This document shows, in pieces, positions 47,101 to 59,922 of a DNA stretch of 64,000 bases. Every line of letters begins with the position of its first letter. Position 1 is the first letter of the stretch. The DNA is from Dendrocalamus latiflorus (taxonomy: Eukaryota > Streptophyta > Magnoliopsida > Poales > Poaceae). Made by a program: the position numbers and the translations under genes. Location: the NCBI GenBank assembly GCA_017311315.1, contig CM029664.1, forward strand, positions 42,848,640-42,912,639, read 5' to 3'. Under the pieces are notes generated by a model. That model was given only the letters and a program-made list of their open reading frames with translations. It was not told the origin of the DNA and did not search any database.

Positions 47101-50100
47101 ACTTTTAATCAGATTAGCTCTTATTCATCTCATTTAGTCCTCGCTCTCGTCCTTCAGCGATAAGGGTTTGAATGCATCTATTCAGGCATCAGCACAAAAT
47201 TGGACCTGCCCTCGTTAACTAAGAACAGACAAAAAAAACCTGCAAGCTGAACGTACCTGACACACCGACGTGTGACTTTTCAAGTTTCAATTTTCTTAGA
47301 CCAAAAGATGATGAGAAACTTGATTGCAGATGAGCCAGGTCTGAGTTTTTGGCTGATTGTACAAAAAAGAAGAAGAAGAATTCTATCATAATATGATAAA
47401 TTTATGATGCCGTTCTTTTAACTACACGACAGTTGGAAAGTTGGAACCCAACCTGTTCATTTCTTTTCACATAATCAACTAAGTTAGGCAACAAAAGGTA
47501 GTAGTCTGTAGTGTAAATGTAACTTTACTGCAACATCACATTTGTCTTACTCTTGACATGCGCTTGCTCAAACTTCTCAGCGAAGGATGCAGTTTTTTAT
47601 TTGTTGGAATTAATCATGAAGACAGCAGATAGGTGATCTTTTTTTTGCTTTTTGTCCTCTTATTTCTTTACATTGTTCGTAATGATATAACATTTTTTAT
47701 TTATAAAAATTTAATTATGCAGAAAAAGCTAATAACTATTATAGTACATTTTTAAAGACTATAATATAAAAAACAAGAAATCAACGGCTAAAAGTCATAT
47801 TGAGCAGAGAAGTGGGCGACTTATCTGACAAGAATTTTCAGCACATTTGAACTGTTTTGTGGCCACTGAAAGCACAAATCGTAGCTTTCTTTGGCAACCC
47901 ACGCCATCAAAAATTCAATGATGTGTCCTTGTGAGGTCTGAACAAACTAGATAGACCTGAATTAACATCTCAACAACCCAATATCCAGATGTATAATCCG
48001 GGACCGTTGAGACCTACTTAAGATATCTTTGGTCGTCTCGTCTCCTTTTCTGAAAACCTGGAAGAAAATTATTAACCCTGATCTATGAATCATGTTGTGT
48101 ATAAATCAGCTGATTAGTTGGTACTACCTAACTAGTAATTATTTTTGTTTTTACACAGGTGTATCACTCACTCTGTAGTTGCTCTCTAGGGGCACAAGAT
48201 CCTTATGTTTGCATTGGATTCTTGGGTATCTCTATTCTCTGGTGTGTGCCAAGAACTTTAATAACCAAAGAAGACTAGAAGAGAAGCGAGGTTAGGAAAA
48301 GAAGGATCCACGCAGAGGGAAGAATCTACAAGTTAGTCATAGGTCCCATATTAGCTTCTTCTATTTTTTACTTAGAAAGTCAGAAATTAATGTAAATATC
48401 GAGCTTCTTAAAGTGATTTTTTTTACTTTTCTTATTTCCATCTCACTCTAGGTATAAGGTAGAGGAGTCACAGATGCATCATCCACCTCACTCCTCTCGC
48501 TCCCGTCATGCACGCATATCTCTCCCTCACTTTTTTGCGCCACTCGCTCCCTCCTTTTAAAAGCCATTTCTTTCTATCACTCTTATTTATTTTTAGCAAA
48601 AAATCATAAGCCATAGCTAAAAGTTATCAAGTAAAAGTAATATAAATACCCCCATAATCTGTGTAGTTAGGTCTCTTTGATATCTCTTGTCTGGCAGCTG
48701 TTTGATGCAAGTTTCGTCAAATCACAGAGCACACAGAAGGCGAAGTAAGCAGCAACCTGCACATGGCTTCAGAAGATTCGGCGAACAAATAATATTATGG
48801 ATGGCAAACAGCTTGGCTCGCATGTTAATGCGCGTCTAGAGCCAAATCAAGTTGTACGTTGAGCAGAGCTGACCGAATCATGGCATGAAGACCACAAATT
48901 AAGCCACCAGTTAGATTATTAATTCGTAAGTCTTATATATATGCATATGTTGCAAATTGAACACATGCATTTGTCTATGTGTGACTCTAAAGTAGCTTCT
49001 CTTATGGGCAAAAGGCTAAGCATCGAGATCGATGAACAATGCGTAGAAGTACTCACGGATTTGGTTTGATTTGCATGGTGCATTGTATCTTAGTAGTACA
49101 CTAGTACTCACGGGTTTGGTTTACTTTACCTAATATCAACTTGTGACCCAAAGTTAAAGTGATCTGGTGAAACTAATTTAATTGAGTGGGAGAAAAATAC
49201 TTACAGGAGTACAAGAAAATTGTGCTTAATTATGCCTATTACTCTCACGAGATGCAGTATGAACTTTCCAACAATTATTAGGACTAGAAAATTAATTCGT
49301 GATTTGTCGGCGTTAAACTGACTGGCCACAACGTCGTCGTTTCGAGCGCATTTTCATCAGCAGCAGATGCGACTAGCTAGCTGACATTAAGGTTTTTTTT
49401 TCATCTCTCTCTCTTGTACGACAAATTAGATGGGTTGACACTTGACACACTGGCCTATTCTTTTTAGCTACGGTTTGTACTTTTGGTTGCGATTTATGGC
49501 TTTTAGTCTGTTTGTGAGAGATTATAGAGTAACTGAAACTCACATGTGGTTTTTGTCGATATAAATGAAGTTGGTACAATATATACTATAATTAACTAGC
49601 AGATCTCATCTTAAAAAGATACTTCATTTAAAAGTTAGTTATTGCATAAAAGTTAAAAACTGAAAAAGAACAGACCTACTGTTTGTACTTGTCCTTTTAG
49701 AAAAACCTCACCATGTGTTGTACTTTACTTACGTTGTACTACGTGTGTTAATCCATGGTCAAAGACGTCGTACACATGGGTTGATTAGAGATAAGGATAC
49801 AGTGATCAGTTGATCATGAAGATGTGAATGGGTGCGTCAACTGTCAGCTCATGCGCTCAAAGTAAGGTTGTCTAATATTACCATAGTGCATTCTTACACC
49901 ATAGTGCCATAATATTACCATTCTGACTGCTTTTGATGCACACATTTCGTTACAACATTCCACGATGTGTATCTGAAACTTGCGCATGAAGTGAGAAAGC
50001 GAGACGGGATATATGTTTACTATACGTGCATGCTGGTAGTATACTAGTATCCATTAATCCATAGTATGTACGTACCAGATGCACACACTACAGAAAAATA

Positions 50101-50764
50101 CACAAGCCATATAGTGCGTTACAACTCGAGGACAAAATAAATAATGAAACTACTACCAAGTTTGATTTATTATTTCTCTCGCTCTAGTAGTCAAAGAAAG
50201 CGCTCGTGGAGAGGTAGCTTTCAAACGGTATTGAAGTGAGAGCGCAGCAATGCTGATTAAACAACCCAGTGATGCAGCCTAACCACTTGACCAAGCTTGT
50301 TTGATGCGCTGAAAGCTGCTGATTAATTAGGCAGAATGCATCAACCTGTGAAGTTTGACCAATGTCCAAAGCTGCCAATGGTTGTTTCATGATGTGCTAA
50401 TCTCAGATGTCCATGTCTAGGTAGTGTTTAGGGCATGTATAATAGTCTATGCCACCCTTTTATGTCACCTATAAACAGTACTTAAGGCAGCTTGTACAAT
50501 GAGTTATATTTTTTACTTATCATTATATATCACATAATCTTTTAATGCTAAGTATGAACCTAAGAAATGTGATGATCAACTCTAATTTTTCATCTTTGTA
50601 GACTACTTGTGTCGCTTTTTTATTTCGGATACATGATTAAAAGAAATTAAATATGATTAAAATAGATAAATAATGATAATTTGTATGATTTGATAATTCG
50701 GATATATTAATATGGAAATAAATTTGTAGGGAACCAGTACATAAAGATAAGGAGAAAAAAAAAG
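47101..50764. other. Intergenic stretch with old repeats
   Basis: No supported gene. 48370-48650 is a repeat with a diverged relative at 54540-54830 (shared tcactttttt, ctcgctcc, ttatttttag words). A 68-codon minus frame at 50184-50390 (MKQPLAALDIGQ ... SAFFDY) has no recognisable domain. 50430-50530 (gggcatgtataatagtctatg) resembles one end of a MITE, without its partner. Confidence 0.45.
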
Positions 50765-50769
50765 GTAAC

Positions 50770-52400
50770 TGTAGCATCAAAGATAACCGACTAGAGGGGG
50801 TGAATAGGAGATTTTTAAATTTTCTTATCTTTTAAATAATTCTCTACTATTTAAATTTAGCAAGAATGTGAAGCACTTAAAAGCTACACAATTCTAGTCA
50901 AGAGAGTATCAATACTAGCTCTATATCAAGCAAATGATCACAATAATACTAACAAATAAGAGCTAGAAGAAGGTATGAGAGAAATAAACACAATCGATGT
51001 TTTACCGTGTGTTCGGAAACTTGCCGGTTTCCCCTAATCCACGTTGAGGTTAGCCCAAATGAATTGAACTGGCTCCACGAATTAAGCTGAAGCACCTCAA
51101 ATTTACTAGTGGTAGCTCTTTCCCATTCCGGATAGATGAGCTCCAACCTTCACAAGAACACCGGGCCTTCTCACAAGTTTCTTGAGAAGATCACCAATCA
51201 ACCTCCACCCAATCGTCCATGTGCCGGCAAGCACCAAGAGCAATAAACCACAGTTTCACTTGATTGCAAACAAGAGCCAAATGGATCAACTGTTAAATGC
51301 ACATGCACTTTTTGCTCCAACCACCTCAATTGAATGCACAAGGAGAAAGAGAGGTGTGGAGTGAATGCTCTATGCTCAAGGATGTTTAATGGGGTCTCTA
51401 ACTTCTGTCCTTGAGCCATGGTACGGGTATTTATTCCCCACCAACCAAAAATAGCCGTTTGAAACAAATTCTAGAAAATTCAAGGTGAGCAGAACTACCG
51501 CAGGCCAATGGCCGGTAGTTCCGTTCCAGCTCTGGTGCGGCAAAACGGCTATGTCAGAGGTTATAAAATCCAGTACTTCCGCTCTGCGGTAGTTCCGGGA
51601 AGTCGGCGCGGTAGTTCCGCTTGGGCCGGAACTAAAACTTGGCGCTCTCTGGAAAAAAGGTTTCGCCCTTGCCACTGGAGCTTCCGGGCTCCGGAAGTAT
51701 CGCTCCATACAACAGAACTACCGCTTCAAACGGTAGTTCCGGCATTAAACCACCGGTACTTCCGATCCCGCAAACTTCACAAACCCACCCGGAGGGTGCT
51801 CCCTGGAAAAAAGGCTCCGCTCCGAGGCTGGACCTTCCAGCAAGCGGAAGTACCGCACTTAGCACGTCGGTACTTCCAGATGTCCGGATAGAGCACCGAG
51901 CACTCCGAGGGTGCTCTATGGAAAAAAGGCTCCGCTCAAAATTCGGAGCTTCCAGGCGTCGGAAGTATCGTTTTTGACTGCGAAACTACCGCTCATCGGT
52001 AGTTCTGACGTTAAAACTTTGGCACTTTCGGTTTTCCAGACAGAGTACAGATTTGGCTTTTAAATTAGATTTTTAATGAATGCATGATCCTAATTTGATC
52101 CAAATGGCACAATAATTATGATATCAAGCTACTTGTCATGATCCCTCTTTATGATACGGCATTTAGCCTATAATCTGGTCTTCCACTTTTTCTCCTAAGA
52201 CCGGTAAAAACAAAAAGGACCATATTCTAAGTATACCTTTGTCGTGAGCCATTTTTGATTTTTTCACATTTGATCCTTGGTATGCTTCTTGTTATCCATT
52301 TGAAGACTTAACCTTTTAAACACTCATTAAACACATTAGTCCCATATTCACACCAATTCATTAATTACCAAAACTATTTTTAGGGGCCTAGATGCTTTCA
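50770..52400 (+). mobile_element. Solo LTR (1631 bp) with target duplication
   Basis: It begins tgtagcatc and ends gatgctttca, with near-inverted tips. It is flanked by gtaac at 50765-50769 and 52401-52405. It contains the gagggggtgaatagg block near its start, seen also in the element at 5010. 51490-52030 is full of inverted cggtagttccg / cggaagtaccg words. No internal domain, primer-binding site or second LTR is present, so recombination between LTRs probably removed the rest. Confidence 0.8.
51490..52030. repeat. Inverted short-repeat cluster in the solo LTR
   Basis: At least ten copies of ggtagttccg or cggaagtaccg-like words in both orientations, plus two to three copies of gagggtgctctatggaaaa-type sequence. 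Open frames here (for example 51508-51891) are by-products. Confidence 0.7.
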
Positions 52401-52405
52401 GTAAC

Positions 52406-54362
52406 TCAGATAGGCCTAAACATTTTACATGCTCCCATAGCATTGCCAAATATACTCAATTAAATCCATCTTTAGTTGGATATGTGTTGGCTGAGCATAG
52501 ATAGAGGAATTTCTCTACAGCACATCCGTGAAGCAAATGTAGGGCCATCATTGACTTCCAACGATAGAACGAAAGATGTCCCTGGTGTCTCGTTCAAATC
52601 CAAAGGAGCAGTGAACAATTCTCATTCATATTCAATAATCACATTATGAAAAATGATGCAAACTTCCATGATTTTGCCGACAACAACGTAACCCGTTGCC
52701 ATAACTGTGCTAAACGATGCACGATGTTAAAACTATATGCCATGCATTATAGTTGGACAACAATAAGCAGCAAATGTTAGTAAGGTCATCTTCAAGTAAC
52801 CTAAATGAGTTAGCAGACTTCAATATTGAACAGAAAACATATGGGTGTGTGTTTACTAACTGGAATATGTAAGTAGCAGACTTCAATATTGAACATTAAC
52901 CAAAATGTCTTTCCTAATTGAAAATGTAATTAGCATGTTAGCTGACAATAATCCATCTTAGCTAGAATGTCCAATTTCAAAGGTAAGTAAAAAATTATCA
53001 ATGGCAAATGATAGTCCATCCTATGTTCTAAACGAAGTGTAAATATCATATATCAGATAAGGTAACTAACTGAATTGTAATAACAATGTAATAGTTAATC
53101 AACAACTAAAAACATCTTTCAACAAAGTTTATTCCATTCTCCATCTTGCACCTCCAAAGCTAGCCCACACCACTGACATTCATAGCAGTAAAAATGGACA
53201 GCAAATCCAATCGAGTGGCAGAACTCATAGAATTGCAATCACAATAGCTCAAAGAACAGATGTCCTCAACAACAAATCTCTTACTAATATACACAATAGG
53301 AGTTGGGAAGAGCACACTGTACCAATTCTGCGGATCTGTGGTCGAAGATGAGACTCGGGCGCCGCGACGTGTTCTAACAGCTTGTCCATGTGGAACGCAT
53401 AAGGTGAGGAGGCGGCGGGGCTACCGGTGAATATGCCCTCCCACCAAAAAAACCGGCGCTGGCGTTGGCGCCGTCACTCCCAAGCTCCATAGAGATGTTT
53501 ATCCGCAATCCCGGTGGAGGCTGTGGCGGCGACGACAACGACAAAACAATACGCTTTCTTCAACCCATGCAATGGTTGGTGAGGTGCAACCAGCAGCAAC
53601 AGGGGACGAGGATGCATTGGAGGGGGCAAGGGAACCTCCACGCTAATTGATTTGGGGATAGATTAAAGGGGATTTGGAGGGGCACATAAATGGATTGGGG
53701 CTGTTGATTGCGTGCACGAGGATTTGGAGAGCGCAGCTTGGGGGAAAAATGGGTGCGAAGCGGAGAAGGAAGGGGGAAAGATGAGCCTTTCACGTGCACG
53801 GCAGAGAAAGAAGTGATTTCCATGTGGGATAGAGAAAGAGAAAAGAGGGAGGGCACACTAGTTGGGGAAGGCTCACAAATTGTGTTGATGTAGACCGCTC
53901 TATCGTCAGCTTCCATCCAAAGGTAACAGGAGTCGCTGATAGCTCCTTGTTTCTCGTGACAAAGTCGGCTACTGTATGGTCGATGATCTCTTTCTCTCTC
54001 TTTATTATTATTTATCCACTTCAGCTAAAATCCTATGTAATAAAGACTATAGGCAACTAATATAAATCTATTGTTCATGGTCTTATCCGTCCCCAAATAT
54101 TTTACAATTAAAGTGAGCTCGAGCACATGTGGATTGCTGTTTGTCACACCTTGCGTACTCCCCAAGAGCCACACAACGGATTAATCGAGCTTAGTTGGCA
54201 GTTAAATATCTCTCTGCATTGCTTCGTGATTCGGCAAGCTAAGAAAGAACTGACCAATTTGTCGATTTCACAATGCTAGTACTTTGGTGATAAGCTAGCT
54301 AGGCTTCTCCACTCTTGTAGTTCTTTTTAGGACATCGACTCTTGTAGTTTAGCCTTAAACCT
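52406..54362. other. Intergenic, with one GC-richer patch
   Basis: 52406-53300 is AT-rich and without a gene. 53330-53930 is GC-richer. Its minus strand reads PPQPPPGLRI followed by MELGSDGANASAGFFGG, a style seen at the start of PIF/Harbinger accessory ORFs. The frame is short and I could not confirm it. Further left, on the minus strand, LDLNETPGTSF is open near 52560-52600. Confidence 0.3.
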
Positions 54363-54365
54363 TTA

Positions 54366-54462
54366 GAGCCTGTTTGGAACAGAGGAATTTCACAGGAATT
54401 TTACAGGAAACAGTTTAATTCCCGCAGGAATCGGGAAAAATTCCCGCATTCCAAACAGGGCC
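54366..54462. mobile_element. Tourist-like MITE (97 bp)
   Basis: Terminal inverted repeats gcctgtttggaa and ttccaaacagggc, with TTA target duplications at 54363-54365 and 54463-54465. Size and TTA duplication fit the PIF/Harbinger-derived Tourist class. No coding capacity. Confidence 0.75.
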
Positions 54463-54539
54463 TTAAGCTAATCGCATTTTTTCAGTTGCCTCCTGAATTT
54501 ATAAGGAGCAACACTCACTATGGCTATACTTGTATTGAC

Positions 54540-54830
54540 TTCTGTTTCTACTTATAAAAACTAAAAAGTAATACAAATATCTAATTTTTCAAAGCGGTTT
54601 CTCCACTCCTCTTACTATCATCCCACTCCGAAGATAAGACAAGGGTTACAGGTACATCACGCACCCTACCCCCGCTCGCTCCTGTCACGCTCAATATCTC
54701 TGCCTCACTTTTTTCACCACTCATCTTCTTCTATAAATGACTCATTTCAGTTATTACTATCTATTTTTAGATGAAAGCCATCAACAAAAATCAATACGAA
54801 AGCCTACTAGCTACTCTATACATAAGGCTA
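54540..54830. repeat. Dispersed repeat, relative of 48370-48650
   Basis: Shares the order tccactcctctt, cgctcgctcctgtcacgc, tctctgcctcactttttt and tctatttttagatgaa with the 48.4-kb copy. Ends unclear. Confidence 0.5.
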
Positions 54831-56195
54831 AGGGGTTCTCTATACATAAGGCCAGATTTTAGTTAGTCACTAGTGATTTAGCTGAAATTTAGAAAGAAAA
54901 CAGACTGCAATAGTGCTAGCATGATGTAATTTTACCAAAAATTTTGCAACAAATCAAAGACATACCTAAATCTGGTCAATATAGCCATATTTTAGCAACC
55001 AGACAAGTCTGGTAACCTTCAAACGAAACAGCCCCTGATTTCCGTGGAGCTGAGTACTGGAAATAAAATCATCACAGATATTTCAAGAAATAGTGCATGG
55101 TAGACTTGTTGACTTTGACTAGTAGCGTTAATCTTGTCCTGCCTGAAGCATTGTATGCGAAGCTGTACATCACGAAGAAGCTAGGTTGTAGACTTCTAGA
55201 CTACGAGTACGCCACTTGTTGGAGATGTAGTTAGATTCCAGACTGGAGTACACCACTTGCAGATGTAGTTAATTACGCAATAAACATACATACGTACGAA
55301 TTGTAATATTCACGGTCCTTGTTTCTTGTCTCCACAGCAAATCGTATACGAGAGGAGGGTCGGCTGTCAACTCACCATCTCTTTTCTCAGGAAACGAAGG
55401 CTGGACTACTGTGATGACCCGGCCGCCATTTGCGAATCTCCAAAAGCGCAAGGGCTCGCATGCAAAATGCCCACGTTGGAAGACCCCACGAAAACGACCT
55501 ACCAGGTGAATTCTTTTCAGAAAAGACAGATGACTTTTAACTATAATTAAATACTTATGTAAATAAATTAAATATTAATAAGTTAATAAGTTATTTTTTA
55601 AAAAATATTTTCATAAGCTTTATTAAAACAGCGATAAAAAATATTTTATTTATTTATTTAAGAAAAGCTATAAATTTTAGACCGGCCCATTCCATACCAT
55701 GAGATCTGATCCAGGGTCTGTCGGTCAGGGTAGTACAGTAATAAACGTTCGTAGAAGGCAGGGTTGACTTGCCCTTAACAGCCGCCCCTCAGAGATTGCA
55801 ACACATATCTACACTCCTGCTACTAGTACTAGTAATCTGGTGCTCCTGCATCTGAATAATTAAAGTCCTCAAGAAGATCACCTGTGCATGTTTCTTGCGC
55901 GACTTCGTTCGCTTATCGATCATCGCGAGGAAATTAACGAGTAGAAGGGAAGAAACAACACGGCAATTAACCTGCTTCTGCATGTGGCCACTGGCCAGCA
56001 AGAAGCCACGGCGTCGGCGACGACAGACAGTGCTGCAGAAGAAAACTAAGCTGCAGCTTTGCAACTTGCGAGGGAACGAAAGCGTTCACACACGCAGCGT
56101 AGCGAGTAGCGCGCAGCTGCGCGCAGAAGCAATGAGGTTCTGTCAATGGTCTCCAAAGTCGGGCTGCCTCTCTGGATTTTTGTTGCTGTCTGTAT

Positions 56196-56198
56196 CTT

Positions 56199-56230
<32 letters not shown>
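56196..56230. repeat. (CT)n microsatellite
   Basis: About 17 ct units in tandem. Confidence 0.95.
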
Positions 56231-56233
<3 letters not shown>

Positions 56234-57483
56234 GTCTCTGTTTCTGTGTCCCGATCGAATGCCCAGCCTTGTGCTGTGCATGCTGTTGAGGCGATTAACC
56301 ATCTATGCCGCCTTCCTATCGTTCTCATGCATGCTTGTCCCCATTGGGAAACTTCCAGGAAGAAATGGTGGGGACTTTGGTGCATGAGGCAAAGGTTCTA
56401 GCTGCTGTGCTTTGACAGCTAAAGAACTCCTCAAAAAAACAGCGTTGATGCAGGCTTCGGGACATGGAATGCAACAAAAGCTGCTTAAGTTGGACTATTT
56501 CACACTGTCTACTGGAGCCCTGGCCTGCTGCTCTGCTGACGAGCATGCGGAAAAGAACTACAACCAAATACAGCTAGTTAATTAACCAAATGGTTGCATT
56601 ACTTTTAAGTGATGTGCTACTGTATAAATGGTACGCATTATGGGTTTTACAAGAAACATCGTATGCGCCGTAGATATTTCTCTCTTTTCTGCCACATGCG
56701 TTAGGATGTGGCTTGGCTCACATGGTTCTTGCGAATAACCAGGCCAAACTGATGACTTGACCGTGATACACATGTAAAAAAAATGCTCCAACTATTTGTT
56801 GTGGTTGGTATCTACAGCAAGAAAAGGTTCCACACTTACCTTATTACTTCATCGTATCATTTTCACATGGTCTATCAAATTTCTCTCCTGTTCTAGATCA
56901 TTTTAACTAGAGCGTGAATTTTAGCCAGATGTCATTGAAAATACCAAAGTGCATAAATAAGGAGTTTACTTACCATTTTGCTACAATTTGTGCTAACTAC
57001 CCTATAGTCACGTTCGGCGTGCAAGTGGGTGTCGGTTGCTCCTTCGTTCATCCATTCGACTCACTTCCATTTGATCACTCTTCTAGCTACTTTCCTTGCT
57101 CTCTCTTACCTACAAGCGCCGACAAGGTTAGGTATAGCCAAGCGAACGAGGAGCGCCTTTATGCAACTTGCTTGCTTGTCCCCATGCTGCCGCATGCAGG
57201 TTATTGTTGGAAGCAGGCAAAGCTAGCAGCAGGAGCCCCCTGGATCTCCTCAAGAGGCGTGTATGGCTGCGTCTCTATCCGTACGTGGCGCCCAAGGGAG
57301 TCTACCTATTGGTGACTAGGCCTGACCCACATATTCGTCCTTCATGCATGCTCATCTCGTTTTATATTTATACTCCGTTTGCTTGCGTCCGGCCTCTAGC
57401 TAGCTTTCTCCCATACATAGATTTGGACGTAAGCAGCTGCATAAAAGTTGCATGTACCTGTCAATTTAATAGTAACAAATTAG

Positions 57484-57608
57484 ATTGCCTCCTAGTCCTA
57501 CCAATTAAACCAGCTGATATGTTTGCAGAAGGGGGAAAACAGTAGAGAAGAGAAGGCCATCTATCTTGTCGCCGAGGGCATATCATTGCCTCCTAGTCCT
57601 ACCAATTA
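57484..57608. repeat. 24-bp direct repeat pair
   Basis: attgcctcctagtcctacca (plus atta) occurs at 57484-57507 and again, identical, at 57585-57608. Spacing is 101 bp. Confidence 0.9.
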
Positions 57609-58110
57609 TTCTCGCACAAACCGGGCGCCACTTCGATCAAAGATTCCACCGGCTACCTGCCGTTTGCCTCTCTTGGCCGGGTCAAAACCGCGAAACCAAC
57701 GAGACATTCCGTTGGTTTTCTGAAGTCTCGTGAGCATGATGAAGCTGCATGGTTTCTACGAGCTGCGCGCACGTCGCAGCGCGCGGTGCCGATCAAATCT
57801 TCAGATGGCCGCAATCCTACCTCAGACTGAGCTGGAGACCCGCAAGCTATCAAGCGTAATAATACCCGTGGCTGACGGCAATGTGTTGCACATGACAAAA
57901 GACCACGCCTCGCATGCAGATGATTAAAAAACAAAGGCACGAACAAGCAAGCATAGTACTACTGGTTAGTACTAGCTATCTAACAACCACCCACCTAGCA
58001 AGTTGTGCTGTGTTGCTATGTCCAGCACGCTGCTATAGCTATAGGAACAGCACATTGTTTTGTTTCTCAAGAGCTATTACACCTTTTCCATTGGCGAGCA
58101 TATCCCTGTG

Positions 58111-58206
58111 AAAGGCACTGTTCCTCTCCCCTGTTGCTGATAAGTTTAGCATATCACTGTAAAAGCACTGTTCCTCTCCCTGTTGCTGATAAGTTTAGCA
58201 TATCAT
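58111..58206. repeat. ~50-bp tandem duplication
   Basis: The unit with gcactgttcctctccc, tgttgctgataagttt and agcatatca is present twice in tandem with two or three differences. Confidence 0.93.
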
Positions 58207-58661
58207 CTACAGCGGCATATGTCAGTAGTGTCCATGCGTGCGGCCATGGGCTCTGCCATCAGATAGCTAAGCTCCCCAGAACATTTTTTTCCCAAACTTA
58301 GGGTACATGCATGCACCTGGGGTGTGGCTACACAACACACTCAGATTGTATAAAGGCACCAGAGAAGCAAAGTAAAATTGCTACATATGTAGAGACTAAT
58401 TGGCATATCTTTAATTGACAAGAAATTGGCAAAGTAGACAATTTCAAATGTTGCTTCATATTCTTTTGTGTCAGTTGATCTAGCCTTCTTCTAGGGCTTA
58501 CTTGATTAGTATACTTGGTGGAAAAGATTTACATCAAAGCAAGAACATGGCAAATAAACAAACGAAGTAAGATACCCAGAAGGAACTAAGCTCGCTATCG
58601 CCTGAATTATGCGAGCAAAAAAACACTGGCTAGCTAGAGAGATCGAGCTAATAGGACTAGT

Positions 58662-59795
58662 CTATACTAGTGCCAGCTCTATGCATTGCTTCTTAAACGC
58701 TGCCTGCGGAGGCCTCGCCAAGTCCCTGGTTCTCTTGCACCCGGCCATCTCCGGCGGCGCCGTGAGCAGGTCGACGCCGAAGAGCCTCACGGCCTTGGGT
58801 ACCGGCGCTGGCTGATCCGCGGGGTCTGTCAAGGCGGCGCTGTTAGTGTTCGGCTGCAGCTTGCAGTCGATGAAGAGCCTGCTATCGTCGCCGCCAGCGC
58901 CAGCGGCTAAGCGGTAGAACCCGACGACGTCGCCGGCGTGGAGACCCTTCTCCTTGACGAAGCGGCTCCAGCCCTTGGTGAGGACGTAGCTCTGGCTGCT
59001 GTTCCAGTACGAGTACCGGAACCGCCACACCTTGCCCGCGGCGTCCTCGAAGTTGAGTAGCACGCCCTTGCTCTCGCCGCTGGCGGCCGGGAGCTGGAGC
59101 GGGAAGTGCTTCTCGGCTTGCTGCTTCGGTATCACCAGCCTGTTGAGCTTGCCCACGTCGCTGGGGGTGACCGTCTTGTCGAAGAGGTGCTCGCGCGCCG
59201 CGGCTGCGGGGCAGGGCGGCGAGGAGTAGTGGCCGTGCGCGTTGGGGAGCGAGGTGGCGAAGGTGGAGGGGGCGGAGGCGGCGAGGGCGCGCCTGCTCTG
59301 GGCGAGTTCGTCGAAGTAGGTGTGCTTGCGGAGCATGTCGACGACCTCGGCCTTGGAGCGCGAGGCGAGGAAGCGGAGCTCGGCAGCGGCGTCGGGGTCG
59401 GCCTCCGCGAGCGGGCGGAAGTTGGTGACGGCGTCGCGGCCGCGGAAGCGCTGCGCGGCGATGTCGTAGGCACGCGCGGCGTCGGCTTCGCCCGCGAACG
59501 TGCCGAGCCACACGCGCTGGTGCCGCTCGTAGATCTGCGCGCCCCACCGTCCGTTGGGCTGCGGCACCACCCCCTTGTACTTGGACGACGGCAACTTCCC
59601 GCCCGGGCCCACGCGCCCCGCGCCGGCGCCGCCGGAGTCCGCCTCGGCCCCCGGCTCGGCCGCGTCCACCACCGCGCTGGCGCCACTGCCCATGCGCTCC
59701 AGCGGCGCCGCCGCGGCGGCCACCAGCGCCTTGAGCTTGTCCGTGGAGGCGCCGCCGCTGCTGTTGTCGTCCACGAGGCAGCTCGTGCTGTCCAT
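58662..59795 (-). CDS. RAV-family AP2/B3 transcription factor (TEM-like)
   Basis: An intact, intronless 377-residue gene, the usual length for the family. The AP2/ERF domain is at about residues 71-128 (SSKYKGVVPQPNGRWGAQIY, WLGTF, AARAYDIAAQRFRG). The B3 domain is at about 203-313 (LFDKTVTPSDVGKLNRLVIP, WRFRYSYWNSSQSYVLTKGW, GDVVGFYR). The RLFGV repression motif is at 337-341 within AVRLFGVDLL, and the conserved C-terminus ends FKKQCIELALV. RAV proteins are nuclear. AP2 recognises CAACA and B3 CACCTG, and TEM-type members repress flowering and hormone genes. The opening MDSTSCLVDD and the layout most resemble the rice protein from locus Os01g0693400, from memory. The start is fixed by the conserved N-terminus; a TATA box lies ~130 bp upstream. 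GC content is high, as in many grass single-exon genes. No damage is seen. Confidence 0.96.
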   Translation of the reverse strand: MDSTSCLVDDNSSGGASTDKLKALVAAAAAPLERMGSGASAVVDAAEPGAEADSGGAGAGRVGPGGKLPSSKYKGVVPQPNGRWGAQIYERHQRVWLGTFAGEADAARAYDIAAQRFRGRDAVTNFRPLAEADPDAAAELRFLASRSKAEVVDMLRKHTYFDELAQSRRALAASAPSTFATSLPNAHGHYSSPPCPAAAAREHLFDKTVTPSDVGKLNRLVIPKQQAEKHFPLQLPAASGESKGVLLNFEDAAGKVWRFRYSYWNSSQSYVLTKGWSRFVKEKGLHAGDVVGFYRLAAGAGGDDSRLFIDCKLQPNTNSAALTDPADQPAPVPKAVRLFGVDLLTAPPEMAGCKRTRDLARPPQAAFKKQCIELALV

Positions 59796-59922
59796 CTCAG
59801 TACGCAGAGCACACTGCTAGCTCACCAACTGTACCTATGCTGCTTCTGTTGCGATGTATCTATGCTGCTGCTGTTGCGATGTTAAGCGTAGGATAGATGG
59901 GAGAGGCAGGAAGGGGAGGTGG

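Larger units (their letters stand above)
54831..58661. other. Intergenic region downstream of the RAV gene
   Basis: Several frames of 60-170 codons occur (for example 55895-56401 plus, with a Leu/Ser run from a (ct)n tract), but none is recognisable or supported by splice context. 58320-58661 should contain the RAV 3' untranslated region. Confidence 0.5.

Noticed and set aside
51508..51977. Overlapping 110-127-codon frames in the solo LTR
   Set aside because: They arise from the inverted cggtagttccg words and have no recognisable domain.
53560..53916. 118-codon minus frame as a protein gene
   Set aside because: No domain, an overlapping open frame on the plus strand, and unclear link to the weak Harbinger-like reading nearby.
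55895..56401. 168-codon plus frame as a gene
   Set aside because: It spans a (CT)n tract that produces a Leu/Ser run. An equally open opposite frame exists, and no domain or splice context is visible.
59106..59885. 259-codon plus frame and a 226-codon minus frame over the RAV gene
   Set aside because: These are shadow frames of a GC-rich single-exon gene. Only the 377-codon minus frame has AP2 and B3 domains.
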